Shown here: positions 51,086 through 58,151 of the stretch, in pieces
Layout: the number at the start of each line of letters is the position of its first letter
How positions within the stretch are numbered: position 1 is the stretch's first letter
DNA from: Microcaldota archaeon
Lineage (GTDB): Archaea; Micrarchaeota; Micrarchaeia; Micrarchaeales; CABMGC01
NCBI GenBank assembly: GCA_027449585.1
Contig: DAIDLJ010000002.1
Coordinates: 1 to 58,151, forward strand
Direction: 5' to 3'
DNA: 58,151 bases
Translations under genes and position numbers: made by a program
Notes under the pieces: generated by a model
Databases searched by the model: none
The model's input: only the letters and a program-made list of their open reading frames with translations
Told to the model about the DNA's origin: nothing

Positions 51086-51883
51086 ATGTCTGAAGATACG
51101 CGGGGCGGGCCCCAGATTCCTAATGTAATGCATCCATCGATACTTAAAGTAATAGAGCAGAAAAAAGCCATAAAGGAGAAGCTAAAGGGCATAAAGCACA
51201 AGATAGGAGTGTACAGTGCAAAGGGTGGTGTTGGCAAGACGACTGTATCGGTGAATCTTGCCTATACCCTCAGATCGATGGGATTCAAGGTTGGCCTGCT
51301 GGATGCGGACATAGACTGTCCAAATCTCACCATGTTCCTTGGGATAACAGGTACTTTCTCGGACGAGTATCCATTGAAGCCCGTTGAGAAAGATGGAATA
51401 AGGATTCTTTCAACAGCCATGTTTGTTGACGACGAGAAGAAGCCGATTATATGGCGTGGCCCCATGATAGGTAAAATGATTCTTGAGTTCTTTGATAATG
51501 CGGACTGGGGGGAACTGGATTATCTAATAATAGATTTGAGCCCTGGAACAAGCGATGCGCCGCTCTCTATAATACAGTTACTTGACCTTGATGGATTCGT
51601 GCTTGTGACTACGCCCCAGCATATAGCTGCGGTGAATACCATACGCTCTGGGATGATGGCTAAGAGACTGGGAGTCGCAACATTGGGGGTTGTGGAGACA
51701 ATGTCGGATGGTACTGCGCGTGGAGGAAAAGAGGTGGCAGAGGCGATGAAATGCGATCTGCTAGGAACAGTAATCAACAATACAAAATTCGGGGAACTTA
51801 GTGACGCGGGGCGCGTGCCTGTCGAAGAAGACCCAGCAATAAGGGAAGAGTTTATAAGGATAATAAAGAAGATAACTGGTTAA
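51086..51883 (+). CDS. Mrp/ParA-like P-loop ATPase
   Basis: This 265-residue protein has a deviant Walker A KGGVGKTT (46-53), the switch LLDADIDCPNLTMFLG, and DYLIIDLSPGTSDAPLSI, as in Mrp/NBP35 iron-sulfur carriers. However, the CxxC cluster-bridging motif that normally follows GVVENM is replaced by GVVETMSDGTARGGKE. It may not carry Fe-S, or uses the single Cys nearby. The ATG at 51086 follows GTGAG by 3 bases. It heads a run with orc1/cdc6 and mre11. Confidence 0.85.
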   Translation: MSEDTRGGPQIPNVMHPSILKVIEQKKAIKEKLKGIKHKIGVYSAKGGVGKTTVSVNLAYTLRSMGFKVGLLDADIDCPNLTMFLGITGTFSDEYPLKPVEKDGIRILSTAMFVDDEKKPIIWRGPMIGKMILEFFDNADWGELDYLIIDLSPGTSDAPLSIIQLLDLDGFVLVTTPQHIAAVNTIRSGMMAKRLGVATLGVVETMSDGTARGGKEVAEAMKCDLLGTVINNTKFGELSDAGRVPVEEDPAIREEFIRIIKKITG

Positions 51884-51895
51884 TGCGGTGATTAC

Positions 51896-53098
51896 TTGGC
51901 GGAACTTTTTGATGACATATTCAAGGAATCAAAGATCTTCTCGAAGAGGGAGGTGCTCTCGCCGCATTACATCCCGCACAACCTGCTTTTTAGAGACAAG
52001 CAGATGCAGGATATAGCAAAGTACATGACACCTTCGCTAAAGGGGGAACGTGGAAGGAACGTTTTTGTTTATGGAAAAACGGGGACCGGGAAGACATCGT
52101 GCATAAAGAGCGTTATAGAAAAAGTGAAGGGGCTTCCCATATCAAAGGCCCGGATAACATACATCAACTGCAGAGTATACAACTCCAGGTACAGGATACT
52201 CCATAAGATAGTTAGCGACTATCTGCCACTTTATGCCAAGCGCGGGTACGGGATAGTGGATATCTATGAGCGCATAATAAACTGGATAGAGGAGGATGGG
52301 AAGATACTTGTTGTGGTGCTTGACGAGATAGATAGCATAAAGGACCTTGATGATCTGGTGTACACGCTCACCAGGGCAAACAGCGACATAAAGGCCGGTG
52401 GAATAACAATTGTGGGCGTATCAAACAAAGTGAGTTTCAAGGAAGTGCTGGATCCCAGGAGCCTCTCCACGCTTGATGAGAACGAGATTGCATTCCCGCC
52501 CTACAATTCCAATGAGCTTTCACAGATAGTAAGGGAGAGAGTATCTGAAGGTTTTGTAAAGGGAGTTGTTGATCCTGCCGCGGTGAATCTTGCAGCCGCG
52601 CTTGCGGCAAAGGACAGTGGGGATGCAAGGCTTGCACTTAAGATAATTGCAAAGGCAGGGGAACTTGCAGAAGAGAAAGGGGTGGGCACTGTTGGGCCAA
52701 ACGAGGTTACAGAAGCCGCGAAATTCGCAGAAGAGGAGATAGCTTATGAGGTTATCAACACGCTTCCAGAGCATCAGAGATTAATAGTATATGCTATAGC
52801 ACTTCTTTCCCTACAGGGAAGCAGGTACAAGAGACTGAGCAATGAGGGTGAACAGTACCTATTTAGTGGGGATATTTACCAGAAGTATGTATCCGTCTCG
52901 CAGTCACTGCAGAAGGAAGCCAAGAGTTCGAGATGGTACAGGAAATTCATATCGGATCTTGATATGCAGGGCATAATAGTGTCTTACGAGTCGGGGAAGG
53001 GAATACGAGGGCACACAAAACTGATAAAGCTAGCCTACCCTCCTGAGAAGATAAAGGAGAGCATAGAGAAAACTCTTCAGAGGGATACGGCATTATGA
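51896..53098 (+). CDS. cdc6: Orc1/Cdc6 replication initiator
   Basis: Orc1/Cdc6 binds replication origins and loads MCM. The 400 residues show Walker A YGKTGTGKTS, Walker B VVVLDEIDSIKDLDDLVY, sensor motifs VSNKVSFKEVLDPR, and a C-terminal winged helix region with LPEHQRLIVYAIALLS ... GDIYQKY. The start is TTG at 51896 with GGTGAT 3 bases upstream. Origins often lie near this gene, but I see no clear origin repeats in the short gap before it. Confidence 0.95.
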   Translation: MAELFDDIFKESKIFSKREVLSPHYIPHNLLFRDKQMQDIAKYMTPSLKGERGRNVFVYGKTGTGKTSCIKSVIEKVKGLPISKARITYINCRVYNSRYRILHKIVSDYLPLYAKRGYGIVDIYERIINWIEEDGKILVVVLDEIDSIKDLDDLVYTLTRANSDIKAGGITIVGVSNKVSFKEVLDPRSLSTLDENEIAFPPYNSNELSQIVRERVSEGFVKGVVDPAAVNLAAALAAKDSGDARLALKIIAKAGELAEEKGVGTVGPNEVTEAAKFAEEEIAYEVINTLPEHQRLIVYAIALLSLQGSRYKRLSNEGEQYLFSGDIYQKYVSVSQSLQKEAKSSRWYRKFISDLDMQGIIVSYESGKGIRGHTKLIKLAYPPEKIKESIEKTLQRDTAL

Positions 53099-54291
53099 GA
53101 ATAGCAATACTTTCTGATTTTCACCTAGGTTATGAGAGATTCAGGGAAGATGCCTTCTTCCAGGCTGAAGAGGCCCTCAACAAGGCAGCGGAGATGTCTG
53201 ATGCTTTGATAATACCTGGCGACATATTTGATAACAGAGCACCCAAACCAGATGTGATTGCAGAGGCAATAAACCTATTTAGGAATCTCTCAAGACGGGA
53301 GTGGAAGTTTAGGGTGAGCGAGTTTATTGGCGACGGGAAGATATTCACGGACCTGCCCATAATAGCAATACCTGGCACGCATGAGCGAAGGGCTCAGGAA
53401 GCCGCCGATCCGGTAGATATACTTGGGCTTGCTGGTCTTGTCGTAGACGTAAGCAATGCGACTGCAGTAATACAGGGAAATGGCGAGCGCATTGCAATAA
53501 GGGGGATAGGGGGCATAGCTGATGACAGGTTTAGGGAAGTCCTGGAGAAGGAGAATCCGGTGCCAATTGATGGGGCTTTCAACATATTCATGTTCCACGA
53601 ATCTATCTATGAGATGCTTCCATTCAATGAGAAGTTTACGAAGCTTTCTGAACTGCCAAAGGGATTTGATCTTTATGTAAGTGGCCACATACATAACAAG
53701 GTGGAGGAGAAGGCGCATGGAAAGATGCTGCTTATACCTGGAAGCACCGTGCTTACGCAGCTTAAGGCAGGGGAACAGGATGGAAAGGGATTTTTCGTTT
53801 ATGATACTAGGACAGGAGAGCATGAATTTGTGAGGATAAATTCCAGGCGATTCGTGCTTGAAAAAATAGACCTTGGGAATATGGGCGAGAAGAGCGTAGT
53901 TGAGTATATACAAGAGAGACTCGATGCGATAATAAAATCGACGGGTGGCAAACCGATAATAAGAGTGGTCCTTGACAGGAAGGGCATTGGACAGGACGGA
54001 GATGAGATGGAGATCAATGATATACCTAGAAGATACTCTGAGAGTGCCGTAGTGGAGATATCAAGGAGCCTCGTCCCTGATGATGCTTCGGGCGCTGCGT
54101 CGATGCAGGACCATTCGAGCTTCGAAAACATGTCAGTAAAGGATTATGGGGTGGGGGTCTTCCTTGAAAAAATAAAGGCAAGCGGCGCCAATGTTGGAAA
54201 CGTTGGACCAGTTGAACTGCTGGATCTGCTTGGAACAGAAGGACCAAAAGATAAGATAGTAAAGAGCGCTCTTGAAAGGCTTGTCGACTAA
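53095..54291 (+). CDS. mre11: Mre11-like DNA repair exonuclease
   Basis: Mre11 resects DNA ends together with Rad50. The 398-residue metallophosphoesterase shows AILSDFHLGY (DxH), IIPGDIFDNR (GDxFD), PGTHERR in place of the usual GNHD, MFHESI, and VSGHIHNK. Its start overlaps the cdc6 stop by 4 bases. The usual partner genes rad50, herA and nurA are not next to it. Function as a repair nuclease is probable rather than certain, because of the altered motif. Confidence 0.87.
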   Translation: MRIAILSDFHLGYERFREDAFFQAEEALNKAAEMSDALIIPGDIFDNRAPKPDVIAEAINLFRNLSRREWKFRVSEFIGDGKIFTDLPIIAIPGTHERRAQEAADPVDILGLAGLVVDVSNATAVIQGNGERIAIRGIGGIADDRFREVLEKENPVPIDGAFNIFMFHESIYEMLPFNEKFTKLSELPKGFDLYVSGHIHNKVEEKAHGKMLLIPGSTVLTQLKAGEQDGKGFFVYDTRTGEHEFVRINSRRFVLEKIDLGNMGEKSVVEYIQERLDAIIKSTGGKPIIRVVLDRKGIGQDGDEMEINDIPRRYSESAVVEISRSLVPDDASGAASMQDHSSFENMSVKDYGVGVFLEKIKASGANVGNVGPVELLDLLGTEGPKDKIVKSALERLVD

Positions 54292-55682
54292 TTCCTTGAT
54301 GGCAACCTACTCCTATAATTTGAGTACTTGAAAAGCTCAGTAAGGGATCTTACAGCTGCGGATGGAGAATCATAGACAGGAAGACCGGCACTTTCCATCA
54401 TTATTCTATGCATTCTTGTGTAGTCTGAGCCTATGCTAAGAACTATCATTGGCTTGTCCATCCGCTCCTTAAAGCTTATGAGTTTGGCTGCTGCACGCGA
54501 ATCTGCGCCCGGAGTCTGAAAGAGCATTATGACTATGAACATATCAATTCCGTCGTCCTTGCTAAGTATGTCAAGGGCATCGCCATATCTTTTCTCATCC
54601 GCATCTCCAACAATATCTAATGGCACCCTTAGGTTCACCAAAGGCGGCATGACTTTCTTGAGATCCGCCCTGCTCTTTTCTGACAGGTTGGCAAGCTGCA
54701 GCAAACCAGATAGGCCAATGGCGTCGGCAGTAAGTACCCCGGTACCACCACCGTTTGTTATTATTGCGACTTTGCTACCTTTTGGCATCGGCTCGCTCTC
54801 AAGGGTCTTGGCATAATTAAGAAGGTCACTCAAATCGTCAGCTATAGTGAATCCAAATTGCCTAAAGACAGCTTCGTGGGATTCGTAATCCCCAGCCAGG
54901 GCAGCAGTATGTGAGTGTGCCGCAGCCTGACCTGCCGACGTGCGGCCGGCCTTAAGCACTATTACTGGCTTTATTTTTGTTATCTTCTTTGCAACATCTA
55001 TGAAGTCTTTGCCCCGCTTTATGCCTTCGATATACATTATGATTACTTTTGTTTCGGGATCATCCATAAGATAGTTGAGTATGTCTACTTCGTCTACATG
55101 TGCAGCGTTGCCATAAGATATAAATTTGGACAGACCAAAACCTTCCCCAGATATCAGATCTAGCACGGTGCTGCCTACTGCTCCGCTCTGGCACACAAAA
55201 CTAACCCCGCCTACCGAAGGCCGGCTCAACTTGTATGTTGGAAGGAAGAGCGTATCTACCCTGGACCTTGGATCCATGACCCCAAGGCAGTTTGGACCGA
55301 GGGTAGGCATGTTGTATTTGTTCGCGATGGCAACAAGCTTGTCCTGAAGCTCCTGCGCCCCTATCTCAGCAAAGCCGCCGCTTACGACAACGGTGGTCTT
55401 CACCTTGGCGCGTCCGCATTCGTCAAGGACGTCTGGCACAAACGCCGCTGGTACGCATATGACGGCAAGATCTAGGTCGTCCTTTATGTCAAGCACGCTG
55501 GGATATGATTTAACTCCGAGTATCTCGGTTGCACTCTTGTTTACAGCATAAATCCTTCCAGGATAGCCGCCATTTATGTAGTTCTGAAGTATGACATGGC
55601 CGACCTTGTCCGGATCCCTCGATGCTCCTATTATTGCTACAGACGCTGGCTTGAGCATTGGTTTTAGATCCATCTTCTTCAT
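54288..55682 (-). CDS. acdA: ADP-forming acyl-CoA synthetase, alpha subunit
   Basis: This enzyme converts acetyl- or acyl-CoA, ADP and phosphate to the acid, CoA and ATP, giving archaea substrate-level ATP. The 464 residues show the CoA-binding start SVAIIGASRDPDKVGH, GPNCLGVMDP, QSGAVGSTVLD, and the phosphohistidine site AAHSHTAALAGDYE. The beta subunit lies 4 bases upstream in the same direction. The acyl substrate cannot be told. CTTGATCGA-type spacing (TGAT 3 bases before ATG) supports the start. Confidence 0.93.
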   Translation of the reverse strand: MKKMDLKPMLKPASVAIIGASRDPDKVGHVILQNYINGGYPGRIYAVNKSATEILGVKSYPSVLDIKDDLDLAVICVPAAFVPDVLDECGRAKVKTTVVVSGGFAEIGAQELQDKLVAIANKYNMPTLGPNCLGVMDPRSRVDTLFLPTYKLSRPSVGGVSFVCQSGAVGSTVLDLISGEGFGLSKFISYGNAAHVDEVDILNYLMDDPETKVIIMYIEGIKRGKDFIDVAKKITKIKPVIVLKAGRTSAGQAAAHSHTAALAGDYESHEAVFRQFGFTIADDLSDLLNYAKTLESEPMPKGSKVAIITNGGGTGVLTADAIGLSGLLQLANLSEKSRADLKKVMPPLVNLRVPLDIVGDADEKRYGDALDILSKDDGIDMFIVIMLFQTPGADSRAAAKLISFKERMDKPMIVLSIGSDYTRMHRIMMESAGLPVYDSPSAAVRSLTELFKYSNYRSRLPSRN

Positions 55683-55686
55683 TCGA

Positions 55687-56304
55687 TCAACCCGTTATCA
55701 TACGAATATCTACTGCAACATACGAACCCTCTTTTATTATGAGAGGATTGAGATCGAGTTCTGTGACTTTCTCGTTGTCTGTCAGCAGTTTTGATACGCT
55801 TAGCAGAAGACCTATGATCATTTCGTTATCCTTGCCCTGGAATGTTACCACATTCTTAGACCTTAATTGGTCTATCATGTCCTGGGCATCATTGCGGTTT
55901 ATTGGGCAGACCCTTAGTGCAAAGTCCCTGAAGACCTCCACGTATATGCCGCCCAGGCCGAGAAGTATGAGCTTTCCAAACTGCGGATCCGTCCTTCCGC
56001 CCACTATTACCTCGACGCCGCCTTTTGACATCTTCTGTGCAATAATTTTATAGGGTTTGAGATCTTTTCCCTTAAGCTCTAGGTCCTTGAATGCAACGGT
56101 TATGTCTTCGCCGTTTAGATCCAGTTTTACTAGGCCGGCTTTTGACTTATGAAGCGCTTTGTCAGATATCAGCTTGAGCACTATGTGGTCCTTGCCGGCG
56201 AATGAAAGGGCTTCTTTGGAGGATGAGACATAGCTGCTTTCTATGCTCTTTATGCCGTACTTGTCTAGCAGCTTCTTGCCTTCGAAATAATCGAGCAGGA
56301 CCAT
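55687..56304 (-). CDS. acdB: ADP-forming acyl-CoA synthetase, beta subunit
   Basis: The 205-residue ATP-grasp subunit receives phosphate from the alpha-subunit histidine and makes ATP. Seen are LLDKYGIKSIESSYVSS, VLKLISDKALHKSKAGLVKL, GVEVIVGGRTDPQFGKLILLGLGG and TELDLNPLI. It is slightly short for the family but complete. GGTGAT lies 5 bases before the ATG. It precedes the alpha gene and follows the winged-helix membrane protein. Confidence 0.93.
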   Translation of the reverse strand: MVLLDYFEGKKLLDKYGIKSIESSYVSSSKEALSFAGKDHIVLKLISDKALHKSKAGLVKLDLNGEDITVAFKDLELKGKDLKPYKIIAQKMSKGGVEVIVGGRTDPQFGKLILLGLGGIYVEVFRDFALRVCPINRNDAQDMIDQLRSKNVVTFQGKDNEMIIGLLLSVSKLLTDNEKVTELDLNPLIIKEGSYVAVDIRMITG

Positions 56305-56310
56305 ATTGAA

Positions 56311-56955
56311 TCACCTTATGTAATATAGGTAGTATACTCCAGCCGCTACGACGATTACAAGCAGTAATGCAAGCAAGTAGATTGTTGTATTTCCACTCTT
56401 TTTGTGGGAAAGTTCGTGTATATCTATAGGACCTTCGGTAACATTCTGTTTTGGTTGTTCTGATGTTTGCTGCGGATTTGGCTGCTGCGGTTGCGGCGGA
56501 ATGGCGGCCTTGGCCTTTAGAAATCCAGAATCAGTAAGCATCACTGTGACGCCACCACTCTTTAGCTCGTATGTAAGGTATCCTTGTTTGTATAGCTTGT
56601 AGATCCTGAGCGCCAGATCCTTCGGCCTTAAATTAAGTGTATTCTGAAGGTCAGTTGGCATTCGTTTACCACCAGAAACCTGAACAAGTATCGCATCGTC
56701 AAGATCATCGTATGGAGACGTAGCCTTAGACTCTGACTCTGCCATCAAAGCCTTTCCTGCATCGGTTATGGTTACAGTGTTTGGACCGGGATATGATGCT
56801 GAGAAATCTATGAGGCCTTTTTGCTTTAGAGTGCCTGCCATATTTGAAGCATCAAATATGCTCGCATTTATGGCGCTTCCGAGTTTTTCTAAGGTAGTGT
56901 CTGGACCTATGCTGAGAAGAGATGCTAGGTCCATAAAATTTATCTCGTCAGCCAT
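56311..56955 (-). CDS. Membrane-anchored double winged-helix protein
   Basis: Two winged-helix-like units are visible: about residues 8-75 (DTTLEKLGSAINASIFDASNMAGTLKQKGLIDFS, then TVTITDAGKAL) and 88-148 (LQNTLNLRPKDLALRIYKLYKQGYLTYEL, then VTVMLTDSGFL). A proline/glutamine-rich linker follows, then a C-terminal membrane helix (LLALLLVIVVAAGVYYLYYI). It probably hangs DNA-binding domains on the cytoplasmic membrane face. No family recognised. It starts at ATG 56955, 4 bases after TTGAT, ahead of acdB-acdA, which it might regulate. Confidence 0.75.
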   Translation of the reverse strand: MADEINFMDLASLLSIGPDTTLEKLGSAINASIFDASNMAGTLKQKGLIDFSASYPGPNTVTITDAGKALMAESESKATSPYDDLDDAILVQVSGGKRMPTDLQNTLNLRPKDLALRIYKLYKQGYLTYELKSGGVTVMLTDSGFLKAKAAIPPQPQQPNPQQTSEQPKQNVTEGPIDIHELSHKKSGNTTIYLLALLLVIVVAAGVYYLYYIR

Positions 56956-56980
56956 TCCTATCAATCTGATTATTGCATAA

Positions 56981-56994
56981 GTATATATAAAAGG
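56981..56994. promoter_or_regulatory. Shared TATA element between winged-helix and beta-CASP genes
   Basis: GTATATATAAAAGG is nearly symmetric in its core. Counted both ways it stands about 26 bases from a plausible start site near 57013 (plus) and near 56961 (minus), so it could drive both divergent transcripts. Confidence 0.5.
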
Positions 56995-57034
56995 ATTAGA
57001 GTTGCTTATCTAATTGTTTTAGTTGAGTGGTTAA

Positions 57035-58151
57035 TTGAAGATAAAGTTTCTTGGGGGAGCAGGAGAAGTGGGCAGGTCGGCCATGCTGGTCGAAGACAAG
57101 AAGAACCTCCTTTTTGACTATGGAATAAAAGTGGAGAGCAAGACGGAATACCCAATGCATCCTGAAAGGGTCGATGCATGCTTCATAAGCCACGCCCACC
57201 TTGACCACAGCGGCTGCGCCCCGGTACTATACAAGGATGGATTTCCAGAGATGTTTGCGACTCCACCAACAATGGATCTTGCAGAACTCCTTATTGAAGA
57301 CTCGATAAAGATACACAGAAAGAAACACGAGCATGAGAAAGTTAATGGGAGCCAGCTTAGGACCATGATGAATAGATATACTCCGTGCGAGTATGGGCGT
57401 GGAAGAGATTTTGGAGGTTATTCGGTAACAATGTACGATGCGGGACATATATGTGGAAGTTCAATCACAGTTGTGGAAAGACATAATGACAATAGGAAGA
57501 TAGCCTACACTGGGGACTTTAAGCTTGAACCCCAGTTGCTTGAGGAGGGGGCAGACATAGTAAAAAGTGACGTACTGATTATGGAGTCGACATATGCCGG
57601 GAAGGACCATCCAGAAAGAATTAAACTTGCAGAAGGCATGGTAAATAGCATTAGGGAGACAGTAGACAATGGCGGCGTCGCCTTGCTGCCAGTATTTGCT
57701 GTGGGAAGATCCCAAGAGATGCTTGCGCTAATGTGCAAGTACAATCTCATAGACATAACATACATTGACGGAATGGCCAAGGCTGCAACGGAGATAGTGG
57801 AGAATTATTCTGGATTCATAAAGAACGGCAGGCTGCTTAGAGAGGCGATAGACAGATCGTTATGGATAGAGAATCCAAAAAACAGGTCCGCGGCCCTGGA
57901 AGGAGGGAGTGTGATACTGACAACTTCTGGAATGCTTAATGGAGGACCTGTGCTCGAATACATACAGAAACTAAACAAACACTCGAAGATATTTCTAACC
58001 GGATATCAAGTAGAGAATACCGGGGGAGATAAACTTGTGCGCGGGCTGCCATTAGACATTGATGGTAGGAAGTTTCGCGTGAAGACGCCTTTTGAGGCTT
58101 ATGACTTCTCCGCGCACGCTGGAAAGAGTGATCTTCATGACTATGTTAAGG
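57035..58151 (+). CDS. Beta-CASP metallo-beta-lactamase ribonuclease (aCPSF-type), partial
   Basis: The gene runs off the window end after about 372 codons. It has the start KIKFLGGAGEVGRSAMLVE, the metal motif SHAHLDHSG, DAGHICGSS, YTGDFK, ESTYAGKDHPER, LPVFAVGRSQEM, and the beta-CASP motif FSAHAGKSDL. These make it an RNase of the archaeal CPSF2/RNase J group, active in mRNA 3'-end processing or decay. No KH domains precede the core, so it is the short type. The start is TTG at 57035, with GTGGT 3 bases upstream. Confidence 0.93.
   Translation, partial: MKIKFLGGAGEVGRSAMLVEDKKNLLFDYGIKVESKTEYPMHPERVDACFISHAHLDHSGCAPVLYKDGFPEMFATPPTMDLAELLIEDSIKIHRKKHEHEKVNGSQLRTMMNRYTPCEYGRGRDFGGYSVTMYDAGHICGSSITVVERHNDNRKIAYTGDFKLEPQLLEEGADIVKSDVLIMESTYAGKDHPERIKLAEGMVNSIRETVDNGGVALLPVFAVGRSQEMLALMCKYNLIDITYIDGMAKAATEIVENYSGFIKNGRLLREAIDRSLWIENPKNRSAALEGGSVILTTSGMLNGGPVLEYIQKLNKHSKIFLTGYQVENTGGDKLVRGLPLDIDGRKFRVKTPFEAYDFSAHAGKSDLHDYVK

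Noticed and set aside
51840..51895. Replication origin directly before orc1/cdc6
   Set aside because: The 12-base gap to the upstream gene has no room for origin boxes, and no repeated origin-like elements were found nearby.

Overview
This window is archaeal chromosome. It carries all the RNA polymerase large subunits in the archaeal arrangement (H, a split B''/B', a split A'/A'') plus subunit P, and also MCM, Orc1/Cdc6, a histone, a thermosome, the Rrp4/Rrp41/Rrp42 exosome, a proteasome alpha subunit, AglB and a geranylgeranyl-reductase-family enzyme. Genes are tightly packed, often overlap by a few bases, and start behind TATA boxes or TGAT/GGTG ribosome-binding sites. An intron-containing tRNA-Ile with a UAU anticodon, a 24-residue eL41 and many small membrane or hypothetical proteins suggest a small-genome DPANN-type archaeon (Micrarchaeota-like). 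That placement is inference, because no rRNA is present here.

Layout. 1-1200: an AbrB/PIN toxin-antitoxin pair, a ribbon-helix-helix-like remnant and tRNA-Ile. 1300-6250: SRP54, the IMP-to-AMP pair purA/purB, and a DRG GTPase. 6277-11484: HtpX/LemA, a membrane protein interrupted by an in-frame TAG, a hypothetical protein, CysS and an anchored surface protein. 11661-16533: eL41, AdoHcy hydrolase, an ankyrin protein, Bud32/Kae1, TrpS and tRNA-Gly. 16569-24362: an LSm-like protein and the rpoH-B''-B'-A'-A'' operon. 24402-29718: a class III aminotransferase, the conserved cluster adkA-EMC3-like-eL34-cmk-eL14, and the thermosome. 29873-38459: a transmembrane HTH-DUF4382 protein, RibL, a glycosyltransferase plus an enlarged AglB, and a geranylgeranyl-reductase-family flavoprotein. 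38465-46007: HisS, thioredoxin, a presenilin-type protease, MCM, MetG, a histone, a zinc-ribbon protein and a PRC-barrel protein. 46121-50393: the proteasome/SBDS/exosome/eL43/RpoP superoperon. 50488-58151: a helical hypothetical protein divergent from a Mrp-like ATPase, Orc1/Cdc6, Mre11, ADP-forming acyl-CoA synthetase subunits, a membrane-anchored double winged-helix protein, and a beta-CASP nuclease cut by the window end.

Most genes are core information processing. The more unusual material is a set of membrane and surface proteins. Two proteins join winged-helix DNA-binding domains to a membrane helix, and one of them lies next to three copies of a 10-bp repeat in a divergent promoter. 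AglB has an extra cytoplasm-type coiled-coil segment, and two surface proteins are dense in N-glycosylation sequons. Start codons were chosen mainly from a strikingly regular TGAT-N3-5-start spacing.
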